Source of the DNA: an uncultured Ruminococcus sp.
GTDB taxonomy: Bacteria > Bacillota > Clostridia > Lachnospirales > Lachnospiraceae
Reading direction: 5' to 3'
DNA: 64,000 nt
NCBI GenBank assembly: GCA_946494335.1
Contig: CAMMBV010000001.1
Location: forward strand, 62,001 to 126,000
Position numbers and translations under genes: made by a program. The notes below the pieces were generated by a model. The model ran no database searches. It was not told where the DNA came from and saw nothing but the letters and a program-made list of their open reading frames with translations. Shown here piece by piece: positions 52,782 to 60,647 of the stretch (its first letter is position 1; the number at the start of each line of letters is the position of its first letter).

Positions 52782-53810
52782 TTACATAATAATATCCAAC
52801 AGACGCTGTTTATAGTAGAAGGAGTTTACCGTGTCGAAAAATGCGTCGATATTTTCAAATTCAGTCAGCGGCGGGATGTCACAGCCGGAAGAAATTACGA
52901 AATTCCGGTATTCTTTGCATTCTTCCAGCAGGCGGACTGTTTCAATCCGCACAGACTGAGGCGTTCCGTTGCGGAACTGCTGAGAGGGACTGATATTTCC
53001 CATGGCCACACAGTCAGCCGGCATATGATCCAGCATATCTTTCATGCGGACGGCGTCTCCGAAATGGAATACGCGGCAGCCGGTATCCAGAATGCTGTCG
53101 ATCAGCTGCAGCGCATAGTTGCCGCAGTTGTGGTAGATGATGATGAAGCCCTGTTCCTGAGTTGCTTCCACGATCTCTCTTACATACTTTGTGGAAAACT
53201 CCTGGATCAGCTGGGGTGAGAGAATTCCGGCCAGCGGCTCCGCCATAATGATTCCATGTGCGCCCGCTTCTTTGTAGGCTTTTATGTAATCAATCAGAAA
53301 ATCTGTTGCCTTTCTGAGCAGTTTATGTACCATATCAGGTTCTTCATAACAAAGAGGCATGATTTCATTTATATCTGCCAGACGGCCGGCCAGGGAAAAC
53401 GGTCCTGTGCATCCTGCAAAAACCGGGCGGTCTGTAATCAGTTTCAGCGCTTTTCTTACACCCTCGATATAAATTCCGGTCCGGCCTTCGCCCACTTCAG
53501 GGATGCGCAGCGCATCGGCATCTTCTTCCGTCTCCACAATTTTTCCAATGATTGTGGGGACTTCGTCTGCAGCGTAAACGGCCCGCGCTCCGAAAGCCTC
53601 CGCTTCCACCGAAAGATCCATAAAGCTGGCGACAGCCGGCATGGGATACTTGTCCGCCAGCATTTTCATGCCAAGGGCCTGGTAATTGCTGTCTGTTACC
53701 AGCTCCTTGACCGTCACATACAATAGCTGTACGGATGGGAAAGAGAGCAGGGGAAAAGCCTTTTTGTCTTCCTGATAAATAAGTCTGTCAATCCATTTGT
53801 ACATGTTCAT
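52782..53810 (-). CDS. Uroporphyrinogen decarboxylase-family methyltransferase (MtaA/CmuA-like)
   Basis: The start is the ATG at 53808-53810, 9 bases after GGAGGG; 342 residues. The TIM-barrel family includes corrinoid:CoM/THF methyltransferases. The zinc ligands appear as His and Cys in YHNCGN and Cys in SSGCDIP, favouring a methyl-cobamide methyltransferase over a true HemE. GPFSLAGRL is the conserved N-terminal loop. No corrinoid protein or MtaB-type gene is within the window. The PocR/AraC gene next to it fits corrinoid-linked regulation. Methyl acceptor unknown. Confidence 0.82.
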   Translation of the reverse strand: MNMYKWIDRLIYQEDKKAFPLLSFPSVQLLYVTVKELVTDSNYQALGMKMLADKYPMPAVASFMDLSVEAEAFGARAVYAADEVPTIIGKIVETEEDADALRIPEVGEGRTGIYIEGVRKALKLITDRPVFAGCTGPFSLAGRLADINEIMPLCYEEPDMVHKLLRKATDFLIDYIKAYKEAGAHGIIMAEPLAGILSPQLIQEFSTKYVREIVEATQEQGFIIIYHNCGNYALQLIDSILDTGCRVFHFGDAVRMKDMLDHMPADCVAMGNISPSQQFRNGTPQSVRIETVRLLEECKEYRNFVISSGCDIPPLTEFENIDAFFDTVNSFYYKQRLLDIIM

Positions 53811-53976
53811 AATATATAACCCTCCAATAAACAATAGAGTAATGACCTGTGAAACATCTTTATAATATTTAAGATTTATAAAAATTTATAGCATACAAAT
53901 ATACTTTTTGGAAGAAAATTATTTTAAAAAATTAAAAATAAAAAAATATTTCGTTGCAGAAATGAGATCAGGGTGT

Positions 53977-54004
53977 TTGAACCGTCAAAAGATTGTGCTA
54001 TAAT
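53977..54004 (+). promoter_or_regulatory. Sigma-A type promoter for the radical SAM gene
   Basis: TTGAAC at 53977-53982 and TATAAT at 53999-54004 have a 16-base spacer, 34 bases before the TTG start. The about 230-base gap between divergent genes is otherwise AT-rich with no ORF. Confidence 0.65.
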
Positions 54005-54037
54005 GAAATTATAAAAAGTAAGAAAGAGGTAATAACA

Positions 54038-54907
54038 TTGAGATATGAAGGAATGGTATACCGGCCGCCCAGCGAGGCCAGAAGTCTGATTGTCCAGGTG
54101 ACCATCGGCTGCGCACACAATAAATGTACGTTCTGTACCATGTATAAAGATAAACAATTCAGAGTGCGGAAAAAAGAAGAGGTGCTGGAAGATTTTCAGA
54201 TGGCATACGACACTTACGGAGATCGTATCCGGCGGATTTTCCTGGCGGACGGCGATGCTTTGATTGTCAAAACACCGGATCTTCTGGATATCCTGCATTT
54301 TATTAAGGAGCGTTTCCCGTCCGCCGAGCGGGTGACGTCCTATGGAACACCGGGAGATATCCTGCGTAAATCGGAAGAAGAGCTGAAATCATTGGCACAG
54401 GCCGGGCTTGATATGGTTTATATGGGAGCGGAATCCGGCGACGCAGTGACTTTGGAGAGGATCAACAAAGGGGTTACCAGAGAGGAGATCATTGAGGCGG
54501 GGCAGAAACTGCGCAGATGCGGAATCAAATCTTCCATCACACTGATCTCCGGACTGGGAGGAAGAGAGCGAAAGAAAGAACATGCCGTGGAGTCAGCGAA
54601 GCTGATCAGCGCTATCAAGCCGGATTATGTGGGATTTCTTACCCTGATGCTGGATGAATCAACAGAGATATACCGTCAGATTGCAGCCGGGGAAATGGAA
54701 CTTCTGACACCGGAAGAAGTGGTGGAGGAAATGCGGCTCTTCCTTACTAACGTGGATTCTCAGGGAACCGTTTTCCGGGCCAATCATGCGTCCAATTATG
54801 TGATACTGAAAGGAAATCTGAATCAGGATATCGACGATATGCTGCAGAGGCTGGACGATGTGGAGAAAGCCGGAAAATACCGGCCGGAGCGAGTCAGAGG
54901 ATTATAG
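54038..54907 (+). CDS. Radical SAM protein with a CX4CX2C cluster motif
   Basis: A 289-residue radical SAM enzyme. Its cluster-binding segment reads GCAHNKCTFCTMYKD, so the spacing is C-x4-C-x2-C instead of the canonical C-x3-C-x2-C. Downstream are the GESGD-like AESGDAVTL and SGLGGRER segments typical of Elp3/HemN-style SAM binding. The start is TTG at 54038, preceded by AAAGAGG. It belongs to a widespread clostridial group without a known reaction. The YqeY-like gene starts 12 bases later, so they form an operon. Confidence 0.85.
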   Translation: MRYEGMVYRPPSEARSLIVQVTIGCAHNKCTFCTMYKDKQFRVRKKEEVLEDFQMAYDTYGDRIRRIFLADGDALIVKTPDLLDILHFIKERFPSAERVTSYGTPGDILRKSEEELKSLAQAGLDMVYMGAESGDAVTLERINKGVTREEIIEAGQKLRRCGIKSSITLISGLGGRERKKEHAVESAKLISAIKPDYVGFLTLMLDESTEIYRQIAAGEMELLTPEEVVEEMRLFLTNVDSQGTVFRANHASNYVILKGNLNQDIDDMLQRLDDVEKAGKYRPERVRGL

Positions 54908-54919
54908 GAGGGAAAAAGT

Positions 54920-55357
54920 ATGGATCTGGAAACAATGAGAAAAGATATGGTTGCAGCCATGAAAGCGAGGGATAAGGTCCGCAAAGAGGCCATCTCCTCT
55001 GTGATTGCAGCGGTGAAAAAAACGGCTATTGACGAGGGATGCCGGGATGACATTCCCGAAGCGCTGGTGGACCGGGTGATTTTAAAAGAGCTGAAGACTG
55101 TAAAAGAGCAGGTAGATACCTGTCCGGATCAGCGGAAAGATCTGAAAGAAGAGTATCAGGCACGCTATGATATTATCAGTGAATATGCGCCCAAACTTCT
55201 TTCCGAGGAGGAAATCAAAGCCGTGCTGCAGGAAAAGTTTGCCGATCTGCTGGCCACAAAAAATAAAGGTCAGATCATGAAAGCCGTTATGGGCGAACTG
55301 AAAGGGAAAGCGGACGGCAAGGTTATCAACCAGGTTGTTGCAAACTTGTGTGAGTAG
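54920..55357 (+). CDS. GatB/YqeY-domain protein
   Basis: A 145-residue helical protein matching the YqeY family, which resembles the C-terminal tRNA-interacting tail of GatB. Typical segments are MKARDKVRKEAISSVIAAVKK and the ending KGQIMKAVMGELKGKADGK. It may bind tRNA, but the function is unproven. It starts behind AGGAGG and lies 12 bases after the radical SAM gene. Confidence 0.92.
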   Translation: MDLETMRKDMVAAMKARDKVRKEAISSVIAAVKKTAIDEGCRDDIPEALVDRVILKELKTVKEQVDTCPDQRKDLKEEYQARYDIISEYAPKLLSEEEIKAVLQEKFADLLATKNKGQIMKAVMGELKGKADGKVINQVVANLCE

Positions 55358-55409
55358 AATTTCGAAAACTGGTTTATGCTAACGTAAAACGGGAAATGTG
55401 GTGAGAAAA

Positions 55410-56186
55410 ATGAAATTTGATATGCACTGCCATACAAAAGAAGGCTCCATGGACGGAAAGGTTCCGATAGAGGACTATATCATTCGTCTGAAAGAGCTGG
55501 GTTTTAAAGGGATGCTGGTATCCGACCATAATACCTACAATGGATACCGGGAATGGAAGAATACGATAAAAGGGAAGCGCCACAAAGACTTTGTCGTACT
55601 GAAAGGTATTGAATACGATACCATTGATGCGGGGCATATTCTGGTTATTATGCCGGAGGGCGTAAAAATCCGGGTACTTGAGCTGCGCGGACTGCCGGTG
55701 CGGATTCTGATAGATGTCGTTCATAAAAACGGGGGTATTCTGGGGCCGGCACACCCCTGCGGAGAGAGATATCTGAGCATCGTCAATACGAAAAAAAAGA
55801 AAAACAAGGACGCTATTCTGAGAAAATTTGATTTCATTGAAACTTTTAATGCGTGTGAATCAGAGCAGAGCAATGAGGCGGCCACAAAGCTGGCGGAACA
55901 TTTCATGAAGCCGGGTTTTGGCGGCAGCGATTCTCATCGTTATGACTGTATTGGGACGGCTTATACAGAGCTTCCCAAAGAGATTAAAAGAGAATCGGAT
56001 TTGATTCGCTATATACAAAGCGGCGGTGAGGTCTCCTGCGGAGGCACACCCTACACAAAGACCACAAAAGATAAGATGGGAAAATGGCATCAGATTCTGG
56101 TTCAGTCTTTCTACCTGTATAACAAAACGGCCAGTCTGTACCGGAAACACAGAAGAAAAGAAGAATTGAAAAAACTTCACGTTTAA
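55410..56186 (+). CDS. PHP-domain phosphoesterase
   Basis: A protein of about 258 residues of the PHP superfamily: FDMHCHTKEGS gives the HxH, SDHNTYNG and KGIEYDTIDAGHI add metal ligands, and GGSDSHR gives the last site. These proteins hydrolyse phosphoesters such as oligoribonucleotides, AMP derivatives or histidinol phosphate. The ATG at 55410 is preferred on the PHP N terminus; GTG at 55398 or 55401 is possible. The C-terminal basic tail (HRRKEELKKLHV) is unusual. A bidirectional terminator follows. Confidence 0.85.
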   Translation: MKFDMHCHTKEGSMDGKVPIEDYIIRLKELGFKGMLVSDHNTYNGYREWKNTIKGKRHKDFVVLKGIEYDTIDAGHILVIMPEGVKIRVLELRGLPVRILIDVVHKNGGILGPAHPCGERYLSIVNTKKKKNKDAILRKFDFIETFNACESEQSNEAATKLAEHFMKPGFGGSDSHRYDCIGTAYTELPKEIKRESDLIRYIQSGGEVSCGGTPYTKTTKDKMGKWHQILVQSFYLYNKTASLYRKHRRKEELKKLHV

Positions 56187-56192
56187 GCAAAG

Positions 56193-56233
56193 AAAAGGAA
56201 CTATCAGATTAACCACTTCTGACAGTTCCTTTT
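56193..56233. terminator. Bidirectional terminator
   Basis: AAAAGGAACTATCAGA at 56193-56208 pairs with TCTGACAGTTCCTTTT at 56218-56233 with one mismatch. It ends the PHP gene on the plus strand and the predicted mini-transcript on the minus strand. Confidence 0.85.
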
Positions 56234-56291
56234 AAATTTCGTTGTCCATTGGATTGTACCTCAAATCATAAATTTTTGTTTTGGATGTTAG

Positions 56292-56374
56292 CTTAAGTTT
56301 TTGGTGGTCTGTACCTTCCTTTCATAAAATTTCGGGGTAAATCTTTAAGTTTTCGGTGGTCCGTCCTCCTTATT
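56292..56374. repeat. Pair of near-identical direct repeats (about 30 bases each)
   Basis: Plus-strand copies at 56292-56322 and 56343-56374 share TTAAGTTTT-GGTGGTC-GT-C followed by a C/T-rich tail. They are 51 bases apart. Two copies are too few for a CRISPR array and the spacer is short; they lie inside the predicted minus-strand mini-transcript. Confidence 0.7.
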
Positions 56375-56402
56375 CTTAATATTTCTTTCTTTTGATAGTG
56401 AT

Positions 56403-56431
56403 ATTATATCTGATAAAAAACGAAAAGTCAA
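56403..56431 (-). promoter_or_regulatory. Consensus sigma-A promoter on the minus strand
   Basis: On the minus strand TTGACT (56431-56426) and TATAAT (56408-56403) have an exact 17-base spacer, one of the best promoters in the window. It points away from the YbaK-like gene, into a region with no annotated ORF. Confidence 0.75.
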
Positions 56432-56523
56432 GAATAAAAATAAATAAATATAAAAATAAATTCTTAAGTAACAGAATAAAATAACTAATAATTTAAAATA
56501 ACTGAAAATTTTAAATTATATAA

Positions 56524-57003
56524 TCACCTGGTGCAGATCGATTCAAATTTTCCACGGACAAGTTTACATAAAGCTTCGGGAGAGAGACAGATGGAAACGC
56601 CGATTTTTCCGCCGCTGATATAGATGGTTTCAAAATGCTGCGCACAGCTTTCGATGAAAGTAGGAAATTGTTTCTTCATGCCGATGGGGCTGCAGCCGCC
56701 GCGGATATATCCGGTGACAGTGTTGATCTCTTTTACATGAATCATTTCCACTGACTTTTCACCGGCTGCTTTTGCCGCCAGTTTCAGATCCACTTCCCGG
56801 GCAATGGGGACGACATAGACATAGTACTGACCGCTTTTGCCGCGGGCAACAAGGGTTTTAAAAGACTGCTCCACCGGTGCGTGGGTAAGCTGCGCCGTAT
56901 GCAGTCCGTCGATAAACTCATCACATTCATAATAGATCGCCTCATAAGGGATCTTGTTTTTATCCAGAATCCGCATCACATTTGTTTTCGTTTCTTTGGC
57001 CAT
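56524..57003 (-). CDS. ybaK: Cys-tRNA(Pro)/Cys-tRNA deacylase (YbaK/EbsC family)
   Basis: A 159-residue trans-editing protein that hydrolyses misacylated Cys-tRNA(Pro). It matches the YbaK branch: NVMRILDKNKIPYEA at the N terminus, FKTLVARG, the Lys-containing KLAAKAAGEKSVEM and the GYIRGGCSPIGMKK motif. The start lies behind AGGAGG. It stands alone between the mini-transcript and the tad locus. Confidence 0.92.
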   Translation of the reverse strand: MAKETKTNVMRILDKNKIPYEAIYYECDEFIDGLHTAQLTHAPVEQSFKTLVARGKSGQYYVYVVPIAREVDLKLAAKAAGEKSVEMIHVKEINTVTGYIRGGCSPIGMKKQFPTFIESCAQHFETIYISGGKIGVSICLSPEALCKLVRGKFESICTR

Positions 57004-57199
57004 TTTTTATTCCTCCTGACCATAGCATTGTACTACCTGGACAGAAAAACTGCAATGGTGACATTTTGAAACAAATGGAAAAAGTGCTGGACAGAAGGGC
57101 GGATATGTGGTTTAATGGGTTCAAGCTTCTTAAAGCCATCAGTTCTGATGGTGATTCCCATTTAAGTAAATTTTATATGAGTACAGGGGAGGTGTATAA

Positions 57200-57712
57200 G
57201 TGCCCTTATACGACAAACTGCTGTTTTCTATGGCTTTTCTGGCAGCAGGCTGTGATTTGAAAATGGAAAAGATACCCAATGAGGCCATTTGTCTGTTCTG
57301 GGGAACCGGTTTTATATATCAGGTTCTGACGGCAGGCTGGAAAGGCGTCGGAAGCTGGCTCTTGGGAGCAATGCTGCCGGCCGCGGCGTTGGCGCCGCTG
57401 TTTTTCTTTCGTATGACGGGAGCGGGTGATATCAAGCTGCTCTCGGCTCTGGGAGGCATGATGGGACCGCAGACGGTTCTAAAATGTATTCTTGTATCTT
57501 TTGTCGCGGGAGCGTTTATCAGCGCGGCAATTCTTCTTGAGACGGGAAGTCTCATAATTCGTCTTCGGCATCTCGCCGGTTATTTTCAGAAAATGTTTCA
57601 AAGTAAAACGGTCGTTCCCTATTATCAGAGGGGAAAACGACTGGAAAATATACATTTCAGCGTGCCGGTTTTCATGGCGGTCATGCTGCATATAGGAGGG
57701 TTTTATCAATGA
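57200..57712 (+). CDS. A24 prepilin peptidase (TadV/CpaA-like)
   Basis: A 170-residue membrane protein with about four helices. The two catalytic aspartates are in GCDLKMEKIPN (about residue 19) and the GxGD motif GAGDIKLLSALG (about residue 77). It should cleave Flp pilin precursors of this locus. GTG start at 57200, 8 bases after AGGGGAGG. First gene of the tad operon; it overlaps the next gene by 4 bases. The 196-base gap to ybaK shows no ORF I would accept. Confidence 0.88.
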   Translation: MPLYDKLLFSMAFLAAGCDLKMEKIPNEAICLFWGTGFIYQVLTAGWKGVGSWLLGAMLPAAALAPLFFFRMTGAGDIKLLSALGGMMGPQTVLKCILVSFVAGAFISAAILLETGSLIIRLRHLAGYFQKMFQSKTVVPYYQRGKRLENIHFSVPVFMAVMLHIGGFYQ

Positions 57713-58737
57713 ACAGCGGAAAAAATGTACTGGCTGTATGTGATCTGGAGGCGGCCTATGCCTGCAATTTTGTGGAGTACGTACACAGAAAAAACAGTAT
57801 GCCTTTTGATATCCAGGCTTTTACCGGTCTGGATTCCCTGAAAAAATTTGCAGAAAAGCAGAGGATAGAAATCTTACTGATCTCCGACAAGGCCATGTGC
57901 GAGGAAGTCAGGACACTGGATATCGGACAGATTGTGATCCTGTCCGAGGGTGTGCATCACCCCATGCTGGACTGTTACCCCAGCGTATATAAGTACCAGT
58001 CCTCTGATGCGGTGATAAGGGAAGTGATGAACTGTTATGGGGCAAAGGAAAAGCTTTGCTTTCAGGATACAGGGAACCGGCAGAAAAAAGAGCGCATCGG
58101 CGTCTATTCCCCGGTGGGCCGCACGGCAAAAACCTCCTTTGCCCTGACGCTGGGTCAGATTCTGGCCCGGGAAAAGCCCGTGCTTTACCTGAACCTGGAA
58201 GAGTACGCGGGATTTGAACAGCTTCTGGGATGCAGTTATGAACGGAATATAGGGGATCTGATTTATTATATCCGGCAGGAGTACAGCAACCTGCCGCTGA
58301 AGATCAGCGGGATGGTACAGACCATAAATCATCTGGATTATCTTCCGCCGGCGATGTCGCCTATGGATATTCAGAATACCACGCTGGAAGAATGGCTGAA
58401 GCTTTTGGATGAAATTGAAAAAAACACCGCCTATGAGACGGTGATACTGGATTTCGGTGATGGGGTGAATGATCTGTATGCACTGCTGAATCACTGCAGC
58501 AGAATCTACATGCCGGTGCGGGGCGATGCGATGTCCACAGCCAAGCTGCAGCAGTTTGAACATCTTCTAAAGGCGTGGAATTATACAGGATTACTGGAGC
58601 GGATTGAAAAACTGAAGCTTCCCTACCACAGGACAGAAAGAACCGGAAAAGAGTATCTAGATGAACTGGTCTGGAGCCAGCTGGGAGATTTTGTCCGGGG
58701 ACTTGTGAGAAAGGAAAAAAAGAGTGACGGAATTTGA
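57709..58737 (+). CDS. TadZ/CpaE-like ParA-family protein
   Basis: A 342-residue protein. The N-terminal about 125 residues resemble a receiver-like domain. From residue 127 a ParA/MinD-type domain follows, with a degenerate deviant Walker A (SPVGRTAKTSFA in place of KGGxGKT). ETVILDFGDGV is the Walker B region. TadZ proteins localise the Tad apparatus at a pole or membrane site. It is coupled to the peptidase gene (ATGA) and overlaps the ATPase gene by 14 bases. Confidence 0.82.
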   Translation: MNSGKNVLAVCDLEAAYACNFVEYVHRKNSMPFDIQAFTGLDSLKKFAEKQRIEILLISDKAMCEEVRTLDIGQIVILSEGVHHPMLDCYPSVYKYQSSDAVIREVMNCYGAKEKLCFQDTGNRQKKERIGVYSPVGRTAKTSFALTLGQILAREKPVLYLNLEEYAGFEQLLGCSYERNIGDLIYYIRQEYSNLPLKISGMVQTINHLDYLPPAMSPMDIQNTTLEEWLKLLDEIEKNTAYETVILDFGDGVNDLYALLNHCSRIYMPVRGDAMSTAKLQQFEHLLKAWNYTGLLERIEKLKLPYHRTERTGKEYLDELVWSQLGDFVRGLVRKEKKSDGI

Positions 58738-59914
58738 GATACTGCAGAAAGCTCTGATGGAACGTCTGGAACAGACGCCGGATCTGTCCGACCGGCAGAT
58801 TGAGGAGCTTATCGATGAAATGATGCTGGAAAAAGGGCGGGGGCGGCAGCTGCCGCTGACCAGCAAGGTAAAGCTTAGAAAGGAACTGTTTGACTCCGTC
58901 CGCAGACTGGACGTGATCCAGGATCTGATTGATGATCCGAAAGTGACGGAGATCATGGTCAACAGCTGTGATCAGATTTTTGTCGAACGGGGAGGAAGGG
59001 TCACCCGATATGAAAAGAAATTCACATCCAGAGAAAAACTGGAGGACGTGATTCAGCAGATTGTGGGAAAGTGCAATCGTATTATCAATGAAAGCAGTCC
59101 CATAGTGGATGCAAGACTTGATAATGGAGCACGGGTTAATGTTGTAGTTGAGCCTGCATGCATAGGGGGGCCAGTGATGACCATTCGCCGGTTCCCCGAT
59201 TCTCCTATAACCATGGAACGGCTGATTGCCCTGGGAAGTATTACCAAGGAAGCAGCTTCTTTTCTGGGGGATCTGGTAAAGAGCGGCTATTCCATCTTAA
59301 TCGGAGGCGGAACGTCAGCGGGGAAAACAACATTTCTCAATGCACTGTCTGATTCCATACCAAAGGATGAAAGAATTATCACCATTGAGGATACGGCGGA
59401 ACTTCAGATTCAGGGCATTGAAAATCTGGTGCGTCTGGAAGCACGCAGCGCCAATATAGAAGGAGGAAGACAGATCACCATCCGTGACCTGATCAAGACG
59501 GCGCTGCGGATGCGGCCAAGCAGAATTATTGTCGGTGAAGTAAGGCAGGAGGAAGCCATCGACCTGCTTCAGGCCTGGAACACAGGGCATGAGGGCAGCA
59601 TAGGAACACTGCATGCCAACAGTACGAAGGATATGGTCAGCCGGATGGAAACCATGGTACTGATGGGAATGCAGCTTCCGCTGGAAGCCATCCGGCGGCA
59701 GATTGCTTCCGGTGTGGATATTATGGTGCATCTTGGACGGCTGCGGGATAAAAAGAGAAGAGTCCTGGAGATCAGCGAGGTGACCGGGTTTGAGGATGGC
59801 GATGTAAAGCTGGAGACGCTGTATGCGTGGGATGACAGAAAGAAAATACTGAAAAAAGTGCACCCGCTGAAATTTACGGAAAAGCTGGAAAGGATGAAGG
59901 GATATGAAATGTGA
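58724..59914 (+). CDS. Tad secretion ATPase (CpaF/TadA)
   Basis: A 396-residue type II/IV secretion ATPase. Walker A GGGTSAGKTTFLNAL near residue 196, the Asp-box ITIEDTAEL, RPSRIIVGEVRQEEA (Walker B) and the His-box GHEGSIGTLHANS. It powers Flp pilus assembly. GTG start at 58724 inside the tadZ 3' end; overlaps tadB by 11 bases. Confidence 0.94.
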   Translation: MTEFEILQKALMERLEQTPDLSDRQIEELIDEMMLEKGRGRQLPLTSKVKLRKELFDSVRRLDVIQDLIDDPKVTEIMVNSCDQIFVERGGRVTRYEKKFTSREKLEDVIQQIVGKCNRIINESSPIVDARLDNGARVNVVVEPACIGGPVMTIRRFPDSPITMERLIALGSITKEAASFLGDLVKSGYSILIGGGTSAGKTTFLNALSDSIPKDERIITIEDTAELQIQGIENLVRLEARSANIEGGRQITIRDLIKTALRMRPSRIIVGEVRQEEAIDLLQAWNTGHEGSIGTLHANSTKDMVSRMETMVLMGMQLPLEAIRRQIASGVDIMVHLGRLRDKKRRVLEISEVTGFEDGDVKLETLYAWDDRKKILKKVHPLKFTEKLERMKGYEM

Positions 59915-60647
59915 TTACAGTCAGTATAAGTTAAGCGTGAGGGAAAGAGCAAGATATCTGGGAGAGGCATTGATTTTGTGCATCACGGTCAATTATCTGT
60001 GTTACCGTTCCTGGTGGGCCTTTCTGCCAATGATTCCCGTACCCTGGCTTTATCTGAAAGGAAAAAAGAAAAAACTGCTGGCGCATCAGAAACGACAGTT
60101 GAACTATGCCTTTAAAGATGCGGTGAATTCGCTGAGCGTGGCGCTGAAGGCGGGATATTCCATGGAGAACGCCGTTTCCGAATGCATAAGAGATCTTAAG
60201 AATATTTATCCGCAGAATACGCCTATTGTGCAGGAATTCAGTTACATCAGAAGCCAGCTTAAAGTAAGCGTTCCCGTGGAGACGCTGCTGCGGGATTTCG
60301 GCGAAAGAAGTCAGGTGGAGGATATCCGGAATTTTGCCGGAGTTTATGGCATTGCGAAAAGAAGCGGGGGAAATTTAAGCCGGATTCTTCAAAATACAGC
60401 CAGAACCCTCTCGGACAAAATAGAGGTACAAAAAGAGGTGGAATCCTGCATTGCGGCAAAGCGCATGGAGCAGAGCATCATGGCGGCCGTTCCTCTGGGA
60501 ATTATCCTTTATATGCAGATCATTGATCCGCAGTTTCTGGAAGCGTTATACCGGAATACGGCCGGCGTCTGTGTCATGACGGTATGTCTGGCCGGGTATA
60601 TGCTGGCTTTCTGGATGGGCCGCAGGCTCGTACAGATTGAGGTGTGA
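59904..60647 (+). CDS. Tad inner-membrane platform protein TadB
   Basis: A 247-residue type II secretion F-domain protein. It has N-terminal membrane helices (about 18-48), the cytoplasmic T2SSF segment (KDAVNSLSVALKAGYSMENA, then RSGGNLSRILQNTA), and two C-terminal helices (about 190-240). It forms the platform with TadC and interacts with the CpaF ATPase. It overlaps both neighbours by a few bases. Confidence 0.9.
   Translation: MKCDYSQYKLSVRERARYLGEALILCITVNYLCYRSWWAFLPMIPVPWLYLKGKKKKLLAHQKRQLNYAFKDAVNSLSVALKAGYSMENAVSECIRDLKNIYPQNTPIVQEFSYIRSQLKVSVPVETLLRDFGERSQVEDIRNFAGVYGIAKRSGGNLSRILQNTARTLSDKIEVQKEVESCIAAKRMEQSIMAAVPLGIILYMQIIDPQFLEALYRNTAGVCVMTVCLAGYMLAFWMGRRLVQIEV

Larger units (their letters stand above)
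56193..56396 (-). ncRNA. Predicted small minus-strand transcript with repeated micro-ORFs
   Basis: A consensus promoter at 56403-56431 and the terminator at 56193-56233 define a transcript of about 200 bases that carries no annotated gene. It contains two copies of ACCACCRAAAACTTAA, each ending a frame in Pro-Pro-Lys-Thr-stop: MKGRYRPPKT (56325-56293) and an ATG-less KEDGPPKT (ending 56345). A third short frame reads RYNPMDNEI. It could be an sRNA or encode micropeptides. Good Shine-Dalgarno spacing is not seen, so coding is uncertain. Confidence 0.5.

Noticed and set aside
56292-56374. CRISPR array
   Set aside because: Only two diverged repeats with a spacer of about 20 bases and no cas genes in the window.
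56982-57260. Plus-strand frame between ybaK and the prepilin peptidase
   Set aside because: It overlaps the start regions of two real genes, has no ribosome binding site and its translation shows no protein-like pattern.
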